Of a stretch of 64,000 bases of DNA, positions 1-8,440 are shown one piece after another; the stretch's first letter is position 1, and each line of letters starts with the position of its first letter. The stretch covers positions 3,596,001 through 3,660,000 of the forward strand of contig NZ_CP018760.1 in NCBI RefSeq assembly GCF_001913155.1. Reading direction: 5' to 3'. Made by a program: the position numbers and the translations under genes. The notes under the pieces are model-generated. The model searched no databases, was not told the origin of the DNA, and saw only the letters and a program-made list of their open reading frames with translations. The stretch is from Maribacter hydrothermalis (GTDB taxonomy: Bacteria; Bacteroidota; Bacteroidia; Flavobacteriales; Flavobacteriaceae).

Positions 1-392
1 AAAAGCTCTTCGGATAAAATTCGACACAAGGTTTCAAATTTTGGAAATTTCTTAAAAATTTCACTTTCCATATCTGGGTTAGAAATTACTAGAATGGAAT
101 CTTCATTACAGGCTATATAATGTTCAGACGGTTTTTTGCTAATTACACTATGTGGTGTAACACCTTCCATTTCAGTATAAAAAGCTGTAGTTTTTTCTTC
201 GCCGTCAATAACGTAATAAGTTCTAATGCATCCTTTTAGAACAAAATAACCTTCATTACTACGTTGTCCTTCCTTAAGCAAAATAGCACCCTTTTTTTTA
301 GTGTGAAAAATATTCAGGGTAATTAGATTTTCTTTTTCAGCGTCATCAAGGGTAAGGTAGTTTGATATAAAATTGAATAATAAATTATGCAT
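1..392 (-). CDS. Crp/Fnr-family cyclic-nucleotide-binding regulator (partial)
   Basis: The reading frame starts with ATG at 392 on the minus strand and runs off the left edge of the window, so only about 130 N-terminal residues are visible. The protein begins MHNLLFNFISNYLTLDD and continues as a cNMP-binding beta-roll (stretches like KKGAILLKEGQ, YFVLKGCIRTYYVIDGEE and ISKKPSEHYIACNEDS), typical of the small Bacteroidetes Crp/Fnr regulators with an N-terminal cupin-like sensor and a C-terminal helix-turn-helix. The DNA-binding part would lie outside the window, so effector and targets cannot be judged. The call rests on overall resemblance to the sensor domain. Confidence 0.8.
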   Translation of the reverse strand, partial: MHNLLFNFISNYLTLDDAEKENLITLNIFHTKKKGAILLKEGQRSNEGYFVLKGCIRTYYVIDGEEKTTAFYTEMEGVTPHSVISKKPSEHYIACNEDSILVISNPDMESEIFKKFPKFETLCRILSEEL

Positions 393-540
393 CTTGTTTT
401 CTTATCAATTTTTTAATCAATTCATCTTATGGATGAAAACTGTTAGATTTTATTTTTCTAAAACTTTTCAAAGGAGGCTTATCAACTTAACCATTTTAAT
501 ACATTGAATATGCAGACCAATATTCGTACTACCTGTGGTA

Positions 541-924
541 TTACAAAACGTAGTTGTTAAATAGGTCTACCAACTCCTTTTCAGGGTCTAAACTTAATCC
601 CGAACGCGTGGTAGAGCTTTGTATAACGGTGCTTCTGCAAGCTGTTAACCACCCAAACCGGTCAGGTAGATCTAGCTTTCCTATTGGTCCGCCATTGGAG
701 TTTCCTTCACAAATTAATTTCCAAGCTTTTAAATAATCATTTAGTATTTCATACTCAATTTCTGGTGAAAATGCTTTTAGTTTCTCCTTATCAATATGGT
801 ATTTTATATCCAAAAACTTAGTTCGTTTACAGAAAAGAATAACGCCTACATTAAAGAATTCTTCTCGTTCTACTTTGGGAACGATACGTACTATCGCAAA
901 TTTAAATGTTTGTCTATCTTGCAT
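541..924 (-). CDS. DUF3037 domain protein
   Basis: 127 aa, small and soluble. The N-terminal half carries the DUF3037 pattern: FKFAIVRIVPKVEREEFFNVG followed by VILFCKRTKFL. No signal peptide or membrane segment is present. Its start lies inside the 3' end of the upstream HipA-like kinase gene (11-nt overlap), so the two are almost certainly co-transcribed and translationally coupled. In my knowledge of Bacteria this family commonly sits beside a compact HipA-like kinase, but its biochemical role is not known. Whether it is an antitoxin, a substrate or an accessory subunit is inference only. Confidence 0.8.
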   Translation of the reverse strand: MQDRQTFKFAIVRIVPKVEREEFFNVGVILFCKRTKFLDIKYHIDKEKLKAFSPEIEYEILNDYLKAWKLICEGNSNGGPIGKLDLPDRFGWLTACRSTVIQSSTTRSGLSLDPEKELVDLFNNYVL

Positions 925-1693
925 CTTCCGCTTCTTTTACTAAAACATCGATCATAGATAGCTTAGTAGTGATAAATTTAATGTAAGCCGTCCTTTTTTC
1001 ATTCGCATTTAAAACATCGGATTCACTCGTTAGCCAATCTTCGGGTATTTTTGAAACTATTTCCGTTATTTTTTCAAGTGTAATGAATTGTTGAATTTCG
1101 GATGCAGCTTCAGTTAGGGCAGTGGCTTGTTGTAAAAGTACATGGTCTTTTATAAATGGGAATGTTCTAGAAAGATGACTTTCCCATGTTTCCCAATTAT
1201 GATGAAAATAGAAGCTTGCACCATTATCTATCACCCATAGCTCATTATGCCAATACAAGAGATTTGCATTCTTGGCCGTTCGGTCTATATTACTTATTAA
1301 ACTATCTAAAACAACAACTTTTGAAGCTGTTATGGCATCTGCCTTTGATATTAACGGGTCAAAAGTTATGGCACCGGATAAAAAGTGCAAACCAAGATTT
1401 AGCCCAACACTAAACTTTAATAAATCTTGAATTTCCTCATCGGGTTCCGTTTGTCTAAAGGAATCTTCTAAATTCATAAATACCAACTCTGGTACTTTTA
1501 AACCAATAGCACGTGCCAATTCGCCACCAATAAATTCTGAAATGAGCGATTTTTTACCTTGCCCTGACCCTCTAAATTTAAGCACGTACAAGAAATCGTC
1601 ATCTGCTTTTACAATAGCAGGCATAGAACCGCCTTCCCGCAAAGGCTGTAAATATTGAACAACATCTACTGTTCTAATATCAAGTGTATTCAT
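914..1693 (-). CDS. HipA-like serine/threonine kinase-fold protein
   Basis: 259 aa, much shorter than canonical HipA (about 440 aa). Kinase-core signatures are visible: K39 in YVLKF, a glutamate-bearing helix SEFIGGELA (residues 52-60), a catalytic loop SNIDRTAKNANLL with D137 and N142, and a metal-binding VIDNGASF with D156. The invariant residues appear intact, so it may be an active kinase. There is no HipB-type helix-turn-helix gene beside it; instead the downstream DUF3037 gene overlaps its 3' end by 11 nt. The role could be a toxin-antitoxin-like or signalling module, and the target is unknown. Confidence 0.75.
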   Translation of the reverse strand: MNTLDIRTVDVVQYLQPLREGGSMPAIVKADDDFLYVLKFRGSGQGKKSLISEFIGGELARAIGLKVPELVFMNLEDSFRQTEPDEEIQDLLKFSVGLNLGLHFLSGAITFDPLISKADAITASKVVVLDSLISNIDRTAKNANLLYWHNELWVIDNGASFYFHHNWETWESHLSRTFPFIKDHVLLQQATALTEAASEIQQFITLEKITEIVSKIPEDWLTSESDVLNANEKRTAYIKFITTKLSMIDVLVKEAEDAR

Positions 1694-1738
1694 ACTTGCT
1701 AAGGTAGCGTTTGTGTAGTTATCAATTTGTATAATGCT

Positions 1739-2074
1739 TTAAATGACATTGGCTATAGTCTCAAGAATATAGTGCAAAGCCCCAACAATGATCGCAAGCG
1801 CAATTATTATTACCAGTCTGATCAGAAATGAATTGTTATTGTTTTGTACCCTTTTTTTTAGATAGAAAATATCTAATAAAATAAAGAGTAATGCTATAAT
1901 ACAACCAATAATTACACCTACATAAAGTAAAACAAAATCGTGAATACTATTTAAAAACGTAAACTCACTGGTTTCGGACTTGGAAACTGGTCCTAAAACA
2001 ATACGCATATGTAAAAACCCTAATAGAATAGCGAACAATGTCCAGCCAAGGTAATTTAAAATTCGTTTTACCAT
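1739..2074 (-). CDS. Small integral membrane protein, unknown
   Basis: 111 aa with three strongly hydrophobic segments, roughly residues 5-27, 44-70 and 85-108, linked by short polar loops (a KKRVQNNNNS stretch precedes the third). I do not recognise the family. The ATG at 2074 is the natural start. It lies 35 nt downstream of a lipoprotein gene on the same strand and 45 nt upstream of the HipA-like gene, so it could belong to a short transcription unit with either. Function cannot be assigned. Confidence 0.55.
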   Translation of the reverse strand: MVKRILNYLGWTLFAILLGFLHMRIVLGPVSKSETSEFTFLNSIHDFVLLYVGVIIGCIIALLFILLDIFYLKKRVQNNNNSFLIRLVIIIALAIIVGALHYILETIANVI

Positions 2075-2109
2075 ACGTTTTCGTATTTAACGGTCTTTAT
2101 TTTCGTCAA

Positions 2110-2790
2110 TTAACTTTTATCTTTTGCCATCGGAGAAATCATAATATGCGCTCTGTGAGTACCGGGATTCATGAGCCAAGGATGGTCTGGTGCCGATGGA
2201 GTTTCTGGTATGCCGGTAGAGGCCGATGTGGACCAAGGCATATAAATTACATACCGTAATTGAGCACCATCAACCATTGATGTTTCTGGGTCGTAAGTGG
2301 TATTTGGTCCGTAGTAAATATGTAGGGTAGCACCTGGGGTAATTGTAAATTTACCAGATTTCATCTCTTCTTCTCGAATATCAAATATTTCTTCAGAAGA
2401 CTTTCCTTCGGCTCGTAAAGCTCTACCACGTGCCATAAAAGGTTCAAGGTCTTTATGGTAACAAGCGGCATTAAAACCGTCTTTATTTGGGTCATCTGCA
2501 AGGACAATGAATTCATTTTCACCCTCTTTTAGCGTTACAAATTCGCCTGCCATATTATAACCGATAACTTTACTTTTTGCTCTACTTTCTGCCGGTGCCG
2601 CCATTAACGAAGTTGCAATTAAATCTTCATTGGTTTCTATAGCTTTTAAATTTTTAGGAATTGCAGTTGATAAACTTTCTGCAGTTGTTTCTGTATCAGA
2701 TGTTTCTTGTGTTGTTGTTTTTGTTTTGTCCGATGAATTACAAGAAATCAATAATCCTGTAAGAATGAATGCGGTGATAAGGTGTTTCAT
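2110..2790 (-). CDS. Predicted lipoprotein, unknown
   Basis: 226 aa. The N-terminus MKHLITAFILTGLLISC is a lipoprotein signal peptide with the lipobox cysteine at residue 17, followed by a Ser/Thr/Glu-rich linker to about residue 45. The mature domain is soluble and has recognisable blocks such as TITPGATLHIYYGPNT and PDHPWLMNPGTHRAHIMI, which I cannot place in a named family. It is expected to be anchored in the inner or outer membrane facing the periplasm. It is followed closely by the small membrane protein gene on the same strand. Confidence 0.6.
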   Translation of the reverse strand: MKHLITAFILTGLLISCNSSDKTKTTTQETSDTETTAESLSTAIPKNLKAIETNEDLIATSLMAAPAESRAKSKVIGYNMAGEFVTLKEGENEFIVLADDPNKDGFNAACYHKDLEPFMARGRALRAEGKSSEEIFDIREEEMKSGKFTITPGATLHIYYGPNTTYDPETSMVDGAQLRYVIYMPWSTSASTGIPETPSAPDHPWLMNPGTHRAHIMISPMAKDKS

Positions 2791-3130
2791 GGCTTGCGAT
2801 TTTAAGATTATAATTGATTTAGAAAGATACGGATTTAAGAAGATTTCTGGAAGCGGGAATTGGCAATAGCATTTTTATTCGATAATCGAGATTTAAATGC
2901 TCCGAGGCTTGTCTCGAAATGAAAATATTTCTTCCTATAAATGCCTCATGGGCTTGCCCTGAGGATATTTATTTTGTATCTCTTCAAACTTAACTTAGGT
3001 TTTCTTTGGAAGAACAAATGTTAGGCTTTTTTTAAACATTTCTATAAACTTTTGGGTCCTCATTTTCATAATCTTCATCTACATTCATAATTAAAGTCCT
3101 ACTTATTCATCAGGTGTTTTACGTAATGCT
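2791..3130. other. Non-coding stretch with two related hairpins
   Basis: No gene is seen in these 340 bases. Two hairpins lie in direct orientation, each preceded by TAAATGC: CGAG/CTCG at 2903-2915, and CCTCATGGG/CCCTGAGG at 2944-2964 with a CTTG loop and one bulge. The second could terminate transcription, and the pair looks like worn copies of one intergenic repeat. This stretch separates the lipoprotein gene from the accessory block. Confidence 0.45.
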
Positions 3131-4321
3131 TTATTCCATCTTATATGCGTCTCTACTTTCAATTAAAAACTCGAAGTTTCTATATTTTCTTATTTTTTTT
3201 GTGTTCAATTCGGTTAGTAATTTTTTTCTAAAATTTTCATCTTTAAGTTTTTCTAACATTGAACTATTCTCAAAATATTCTAATTGAATTAGTAGTCTTC
3301 TAAAAAATTCTTTTTCAAAATCTTTCGAAATCAGACCATTGTAATAGTCTATTAAATCATGTTTTTCTATGGGTTTATAAAATACAAATCCATCAAATAC
3401 ATTTTTGTACTTGAGTTCATTTTTTGTTGGTTGTAAATCGAAAATATCGTTTCCGAAAATTGAATTATTAAAATCGAAACCATTATCTTCAGTATTCAAA
3501 TATTTGAATGTAGCATCCCATTTTCCATCTTGAATAAGTTTGTAAGACCAATCATTATCTTTTCTGAAAAAAATAGGACGATTGATTAAAATACTTACGG
3601 CTTTATGTCCAAAATAGTCAGATAGATATTTCCCAGCGTTTTCCACAATTTCGCCATTAGGAGTAATTAAATGTGTTTTATAAGCGTGTCTGAAATTCAA
3701 GATGATTAGTGCTTTTTTATTATTAGCGGATTTTATTTTTTTGTATTGGTTAATAATATTTTGAGCTATTAAACTATCTCTTGGCTCAATTTCAATTTCA
3801 TATTCCCTTGCGTAATCTTCAACACTTTTTACTTTCTTCCAGTCAAATTCAGAATCGGAAGGGTAAAGTGAGATTTGATTTTCAGAGCTGTTGTTAATAT
3901 CATATATAGTTCTTAAAAAATAATGATAACTATATCTTTCCCAAATAGGATACATTTCAGAATTCTGTTGATATTCATTAAGTTTTTTTTCTAAATAAAT
4001 ACTATCCAAATTACGTGTCTTTAGAAATTTGGTTATTTCTGGTTGAAGATTAACAACTCCAATTTCTGTGAATACGTTCCTTATATTTTCTTTGAAATAA
4101 TTGTCGGATAAAATTTCTTTTATCAATTCATATTGTGAAATTTCACTATGGTCTCTTTCGCACAGAATTACAATGTCGTGTTCCTTAAACTGTTCCACGA
4201 TGTAATCTTTAGCAGATTTCTTTTCTACTTTTTGTAAAAAATCGATATATGGTTTAATTTCAGAATTTTGGGAAAAGCTAAAAAGTGGCAATAGAAATAT
4301 TATTAAAATGCTTTTCATCAT
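3131..4321 (-). CDS. Secreted erythromycin-esterase/TraB-like protein
   Basis: 396 aa. MMKSILIIFLLPLFSFSQ is a signal peptide, so the protein is periplasmic or secreted. The start of the mature domain (KEHDIVILCERDHSEISQYEL, then a second block FTEIGVV) resembles the N-terminal HGxxE/ERDH and TEIG elements of the erythromycin-esterase and TraB/ChaN-like superfamily, and a late NFRHAYKT block supplies the conserved histidine. The C-terminal 150 residues are poorly conserved. It may be a metal-dependent hydrolase of unknown substrate; antibiotic esterase activity should not be assumed. The very AT-rich composition and neighbours suggest accessory DNA. Confidence 0.55.
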   Translation of the reverse strand: MMKSILIIFLLPLFSFSQNSEIKPYIDFLQKVEKKSAKDYIVEQFKEHDIVILCERDHSEISQYELIKEILSDNYFKENIRNVFTEIGVVNLQPEITKFLKTRNLDSIYLEKKLNEYQQNSEMYPIWERYSYHYFLRTIYDINNSSENQISLYPSDSEFDWKKVKSVEDYAREYEIEIEPRDSLIAQNIINQYKKIKSANNKKALIILNFRHAYKTHLITPNGEIVENAGKYLSDYFGHKAVSILINRPIFFRKDNDWSYKLIQDGKWDATFKYLNTEDNGFDFNNSIFGNDIFDLQPTKNELKYKNVFDGFVFYKPIEKHDLIDYYNGLISKDFEKEFFRRLLIQLEYFENSSMLEKLKDENFRKKLLTELNTKKIRKYRNFEFLIESRDAYKME

Positions 4322-4397
4322 TTGTATTCGGTTTTTTTACATTGCGTACAGCTAATAAAAATATACATAATAAAGGTGTATGTCAATCATTTAAAAT

Positions 4398-5249
4398 TTA
4401 TTGTTTTAGCGTATCCGCTTCCCTAAATTCAATACTTTTATCCTTTAAATAATCCCATAATTCTACCGTGTTCCCGGCTTGGGATAGTTCTAAAAAGTCT
4501 TCTTGAGATATGCAATAGGTAAGAAATCCGTCCATATGTATTTCAGGGATATGAAAACTATCGGACATAGATTTTTTTGAAAATTTAGAGATGATTTCTT
4601 TCTCCAATTCCATTTTTTCATCACGTTCTACCCTCTCTTCTAACGATTTTGTTCTGCCAGAAACACGGTTCATTATTTTGTGGGTATTTATGCTAACCGA
4701 AATAAATGCATGACTTAGAATCTCATTAATTTTTCCGTAGTTATCTATAGTGGCCAAACTTATATATTTACCTCGGTCGGCTTCTAAAAGTAGACGTTCG
4801 CTATGCGTCATTTTAACTAAATCTGCATTGGGCAAACCTAAAGAAGAAGAAGTAACTGCGGGGTCCAGGGCTAAGCGTTCTATATCCAAATCTATTTTAC
4901 CCGTTAAATTATATGGGGTAACGGTAACTTCACTTAAATCAATAACGTTGTCCGAAAGGGTTATAATGATAGATTTTGATTCTAAAATTTCATCAGTAAC
5001 ACTAATGTCTTTTGGAAGGTATTGAACAGCAGTAAACCTTATAATATCTTTTAATTTAACGGTTATAGAAAACCTACCTAAGGAATCCGTAATTGTAGAT
5101 ATCTTAGAATTAAGATTAACGATTAAAATATCGGAAACTTCATTATTTGGGCTTTTCACACTCCCATTTAATAGGGTAGTGCTGTCTTGACAAAAACCAA
5201 AAGAACAAGACATTACAATAAGTAGTATAATTTTTAAATACTTCTGCAA
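4398..5249 (-). CDS. Carboxypeptidase-regulatory-like domain protein
   Basis: 283 aa. The only usable start is TTG at 5249, because an in-frame TAA lies three codons upstream and the next ATG would cut the signal peptide. From TTG the protein begins with a good signal peptide (QKYLKIILLIVMSCSFGFCQ). Residues 25-110 form a CarboxypepD_reg-like beta-sandwich: GSVKSPNNEVSDILIVNLNS, then a TDSLGRFSI turn and a DLSEVTVTPYN end, the same element found before TonB-receptor plugs. The rest (about 170 aa) is helical and unrecognised. It is probably a periplasmic protein involved in surface functions. Confidence 0.65.
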   Translation of the reverse strand: MQKYLKIILLIVMSCSFGFCQDSTTLLNGSVKSPNNEVSDILIVNLNSKISTITDSLGRFSITVKLKDIIRFTAVQYLPKDISVTDEILESKSIIITLSDNVIDLSEVTVTPYNLTGKIDLDIERLALDPAVTSSSLGLPNADLVKMTHSERLLLEADRGKYISLATIDNYGKINEILSHAFISVSINTHKIMNRVSGRTKSLEERVERDEKMELEKEIISKFSKKSMSDSFHIPEIHMDGFLTYCISQEDFLELSQAGNTVELWDYLKDKSIEFREADTLKQ

Positions 5250-5408
5250 TAGGTGTTATTTAGGTTCAATAATAATTGGTTTTTCCGTATGAAAGTTGAC
5301 CATAATTATGTGCCTTAAAGCAACATTATCAACAATATAGAATTTTATATTTGAAGAAAAACGCTACTTAACTTTTTGTTAGGGAATACGGTATGGTATG
5401 GAATGAAT

Positions 5409-5437
5409 AAAAAAAGCCCATCTATTAATGATGAGCT
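5409..5437 (-). terminator. Rho-independent terminator of the DUF5694 gene
   Basis: On the minus strand GCTCATC, a 7-nt loop and GATGGGC form a stem with one G-U pair, followed by a run of seven T. It lies about 35 nt beyond the stop codon of the gene at 5471-6337. Confidence 0.7.
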
Positions 5438-5470
5438 CTGTCTCTAATGTAATGATTCTTTTAGTTGGTA

Positions 5471-6337
5471 TTAGTTTAGATAATCCAATGTATTTACCAT
5501 TTCAAATTTTGGACTCCTGTTTATAAATTCACGTAACATTGCGGTATGTGCAGAGCCCATAATAATAAGAACTCTGTCTGCCTTTTTCATTTTTATTCTG
5601 TTAAGATTCGAAAATATTCTCATGTTACGTTGGTAGAATAGGGCAGCTTGGTCAGCACCTACAAAATTGTCATCTATACCTACATAAAAAAGTTTGTCTG
5701 CGTTAGTATTTAAAGAATAGTCCAGCATTACCGGATGGTTCGTTAGTTTTATTTTCTCAAGTAGCGATAAACTATCGAAGTTCTTATTAAGAGCATCTAA
5801 CTCAGGGTGCTCTTTTAATGGATTATTCGTAATCTCCAAATAAGTTTCAGCATCAATGGCATTGGTAAGTTCAGGACTGTTTTCAATAAAATCTCCCACG
5901 CTATAATTGTACCCAATGTAGTTATCAATACCGTATACTTTTTTTAGTCCGTTTATTCTGGCAACATCATAACCCACCATGCCTAATTCACCATATTCCG
6001 TATCAAGCTTATCTGGGTTTTTAAGGAAATTTTGATATGCCTCATTTATTTTATCATCAATTTCTGGGGTATATTCCAAGCAAATAATAGTAGGTTTAAA
6101 TTGTGAAAGTAACTTAGATAGCTCACGTACTTCTTCTTGTTCTTTTGCATTGTTTTCGTCGAAATCTACTTTAGTGGCATCACTTGTTGTTCCAAAATGA
6201 AAAAAACCAACATTTAAAACTTGTATTTTGTCGGTTTTTTTTGGTGCTACTGTACTTGCATTTTCAGTTAATTCAGGTGTAGTGCCATCTGTGCAGGCCA
6301 GTAAAGAAAGGGAAAGGATAAAAATGAGTTTCTTCAT
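5471..6337 (-). CDS. DUF5694-type lipoprotein (TraB/ChaN-like fold)
   Basis: 288 aa. MKKLIFILSLSLLAC is a lipoprotein signal with the lipobox cysteine at residue 15. The mature part opens with IQVLNVGFFHFGTTSDATK, continues with FKPTIICLEYTPEID, and ends with RVLIIMGSAHTAMLREFI. This order of motifs (a GxxHF element, an E in a CLEYTPE block, and a C-terminal GSAH) is that of DUF5694 proteins, related to the TraB/ChaN metal-hydrolase fold. The substrate is unknown. It is a single gene with its own terminator, and a second TraB/EreA-like gene lies 1.1 kb further along the same strand. Confidence 0.7.
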   Translation of the reverse strand: MKKLIFILSLSLLACTDGTTPELTENASTVAPKKTDKIQVLNVGFFHFGTTSDATKVDFDENNAKEQEEVRELSKLLSQFKPTIICLEYTPEIDDKINEAYQNFLKNPDKLDTEYGELGMVGYDVARINGLKKVYGIDNYIGYNYSVGDFIENSPELTNAIDAETYLEITNNPLKEHPELDALNKNFDSLSLLEKIKLTNHPVMLDYSLNTNADKLFYVGIDDNFVGADQAALFYQRNMRIFSNLNRIKMKKADRVLIIMGSAHTAMLREFINRSPKFEMVNTLDYLN

Positions 6338-6602
6338 AAAAACATTAATTTTTTATTGTTGTTGGTTGGTTATAAAGACTTATAAAAATCGAATAAAAAT
6401 AGTTATAACCTATATCATTTCTATAAGAATTTTATTAATCTGGTTAAGGTGATTTGTAGGCTTTTCTAAAATTGCAACGCAACTTTCCGTTTTCGTATGT
6501 GCGCGCAGTAAAAGCTTATTGCTTGCCAGCTGACTAAGCAGGTATACACAAACCTTTCGGTTTAGATCTCATGTCAGCATTACATTTAAGTTTTGTAAAA
6601 CG

Positions 6603-7904
6603 TTATCTTTCAAGATATTCATCAATCCTTGCTCTATTTGTCAATTTATAAACGATATTTTTTCCGTCTTTGAGTTTTACTAAAAAACCTCTTTCTTCCA
6701 AATCAGTTAAATCTCTACTGGCTGTTTGCCTTACAACATCATGTTTGGAAGAATAAGCTTGTATTGTTATTTCTGATATCGGTTTAATGAATAAATATGA
6801 AAGTAAGTCCGCTTGTCTTTTATTAAAATCACTTTTCACTAATTCATACATGAGTTCTGAAGCTCTCTGTCTTTCCGCTCTTTTTTTATCTCTATAATTC
6901 ACTAAGTTTTGAAAAGCAACTCGTAAGCTTTTCATAGAATACATTATAAAATAAGTTAAATCATTTTCATCGTTTTCTGTCCGTAAAAAAGCTTTGTCGT
7001 AACTGGTTCTCGAATTAAGAATGGCTTTTGAGATTGAAATATGTTTTAGAAGGGTATATCCTTTTTTAATCAAATACCAATAAAATAATGCTCTTGCCGT
7101 TCTACCGTTTCCATCTCCAAAGGGATGAATATAGCCAATCATGAAATGTAGTACTGAAGCTTTTATGATAGGGTGAATAAAATCTTCTTCATTGTTTATG
7201 AAATAGATTATGCTTTCTATTAAATTATCAACTTCTTCATGTTTTGGAGCTGTAAATGCAATTTCTCCATCCACATGGTCTTTTACATAAACCGGATGGT
7301 CTCTAAACTTTCCGGCATATTTACTTGCCTCGGTTTTGGTTGTCATCAATTCATGAATTTCTAAAATCAACTGAGTTGATAAATCTTCATCTAAACGGTT
7401 TTCAATTTCTCGGATTGCCCGAAAGTTGTTGATTATCATTTGTTCCGACTCATTTCTTGGCTTTCGTCCAGATTTCAACATATCACGAGCGACATCTGTC
7501 GTTGTGGCTGCTCCTTCTATTTGGGATGATGCTATCGCTTCTTCTACCAGAGAATTCTTGAAATATTCTTGTTGGTCTTGAGGCGTGATAGAATTTTTAT
7601 AAAGACCTCCAATCAGTTTTAAATCAAAAAGATGTAAATCTTTTTGTATATATGAAGTTAAATTATAAGTAAATTTATGGTTATGGAAGTAAAGACTTTT
7701 TCCAGAAATTTTTCTATGTGTTTTAACCATTTTCCATGCGCTCTCTGGACTATCGAATGGCATGTTGGGTCTGTGTTTGATTTCAGACCAATAGAAATAT
7801 CTTTTGTCCGCTTCGTGAAGAAAAGGTAGGATATCATCATTACCAATAGAGTCGATATAATCTGTATAATCTATATCAAACTGGGGCGGCATTTCTATTT
7901 TCAT
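6603..7904 (-). CDS. Fic-domain AMP-transferase (class II, autoinhibited)
   Basis: 433 aa. The catalytic Fic loop HPFGDGNGRTAR is intact (H260 to R268, continuing to R271). An inhibitory helix motif SSQIEG lies upstream at residues 126-131 with E130, matching the class II (S/T)xxxE(G/N) pattern in which the glutamate blocks productive ATP binding. The C-terminal about 70 residues (ending near ASRDLTDLEERGFLVKLKDG) form a winged helix-turn-helix. The order DUF4172-like N-terminus, Fic, wHTH is common for stand-alone Fic proteins that AMPylate proteins. No antitoxin gene is adjacent, consistent with built-in inhibition. The target is not predictable. Confidence 0.9.
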   Translation of the reverse strand: MKIEMPPQFDIDYTDYIDSIGNDDILPFLHEADKRYFYWSEIKHRPNMPFDSPESAWKMVKTHRKISGKSLYFHNHKFTYNLTSYIQKDLHLFDLKLIGGLYKNSITPQDQQEYFKNSLVEEAIASSQIEGAATTTDVARDMLKSGRKPRNESEQMIINNFRAIREIENRLDEDLSTQLILEIHELMTTKTEASKYAGKFRDHPVYVKDHVDGEIAFTAPKHEEVDNLIESIIYFINNEEDFIHPIIKASVLHFMIGYIHPFGDGNGRTARALFYWYLIKKGYTLLKHISISKAILNSRTSYDKAFLRTENDENDLTYFIMYSMKSLRVAFQNLVNYRDKKRAERQRASELMYELVKSDFNKRQADLLSYLFIKPISEITIQAYSSKHDVVRQTASRDLTDLEERGFLVKLKDGKNIVYKLTNRARIDEYLER

Positions 7905-8010
7905 GTCACTACATGTTAAATTTAACCTCTAATTTAACACGTTATAACAGATATTTGAAGTTTTTTACTTGATTTTTCTAAAAAAGTTGATGTTTTTTAA
8001 TGAATGGCAA

Positions 8011-8133
8011 CGCAGCGCTATGACAGATTACATATAGTGACTTGATATGTTGGGTTGTTTTCTTCCGTTAAGCGTCGTATTGGGCAAAAGATCGCTTATC
8101 CTACGGTTTTATGTAATCTGTCATAGCGCTGCG
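8011..8133. repeat. Hairpin unit A (23-bp perfect inverted repeat)
   Basis: Bases 8011-8033 and 8111-8133 are perfect reverse complements over 23 bp, separated by 77 bp. The loop contains a smaller inverted pair, TAAGCG/CGCTTA (about 8078-8096). Just outside the arms GCAAC (8007-8011) and GTTGC (8139-8143) are also complementary. No coding frame is present. It is the first of three successive units of similar size. Confidence 0.85.
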
Positions 8134-8247
8134 ATAATGTTGCATTTCCCTTTGTGCGGGCGACATCTACGCTAGTAGTGGGCAAGTTGGGGCGTTGGCA
8201 AACAAGATGTAGCATATAGGGTCGACGTAGGAGAATGCAACATCATC
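8133..8247. repeat. Hairpin unit B (14-bp inverted repeat)
   Basis: Bases 8133-8146 (GATAATGTTGCATT) and 8234-8247 (AATGCAACATCATC) are complementary except at one position, and enclose about 87 bp holding a smaller ACATCT/AGATGT pair. The unit abuts unit A with no gap and is of nearly the same length. Confidence 0.75.
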
Positions 8248-8253
8248 GGTCTA

Positions 8254-8362
8254 GTGTATGATTTCGTTGCGTGTTTAAGCACTAAATTTAGCAAATAAAT
8301 CACAGATAGAAAGTCCGCAAGGACTTTCGTAAATAGGCTATAACTAGTAATGAATTATACAC
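8254..8362. repeat. Hairpin unit C with internal 8-bp stem
   Basis: Bases 8254-8263 (GTGTATGATT) and 8353-8362 (AATTATACAC) pair with one wobble. Inside lies a perfect hairpin GAAAGTCC-GCAA-GGACTTTC at 8309-8328. The unit ends 9 bp before the insertion sequence. The inner hairpin lacks a T-tract, so it is not an obvious terminator. Confidence 0.65.
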
Positions 8363-8440
8363 ATTGTGCCTGTTGCACAAGATATAAAAAATATCGAGCT
8401 CTGATCCTTGCCGATCGGACATTTGATCGTAACTTGTTGT

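Noticed and set aside
3131..4321. Erythromycin resistance gene
   Set aside because: Similarity to erythromycin esterases is limited to short fold motifs; the protein carries a signal peptide and the family includes many unrelated hydrolases.
8309..8328. 8-bp perfect hairpin as a transcription terminator
   Set aside because: No T-tract follows on either strand and no gene ends just before it; it fits better as the inner stem of hairpin unit C.
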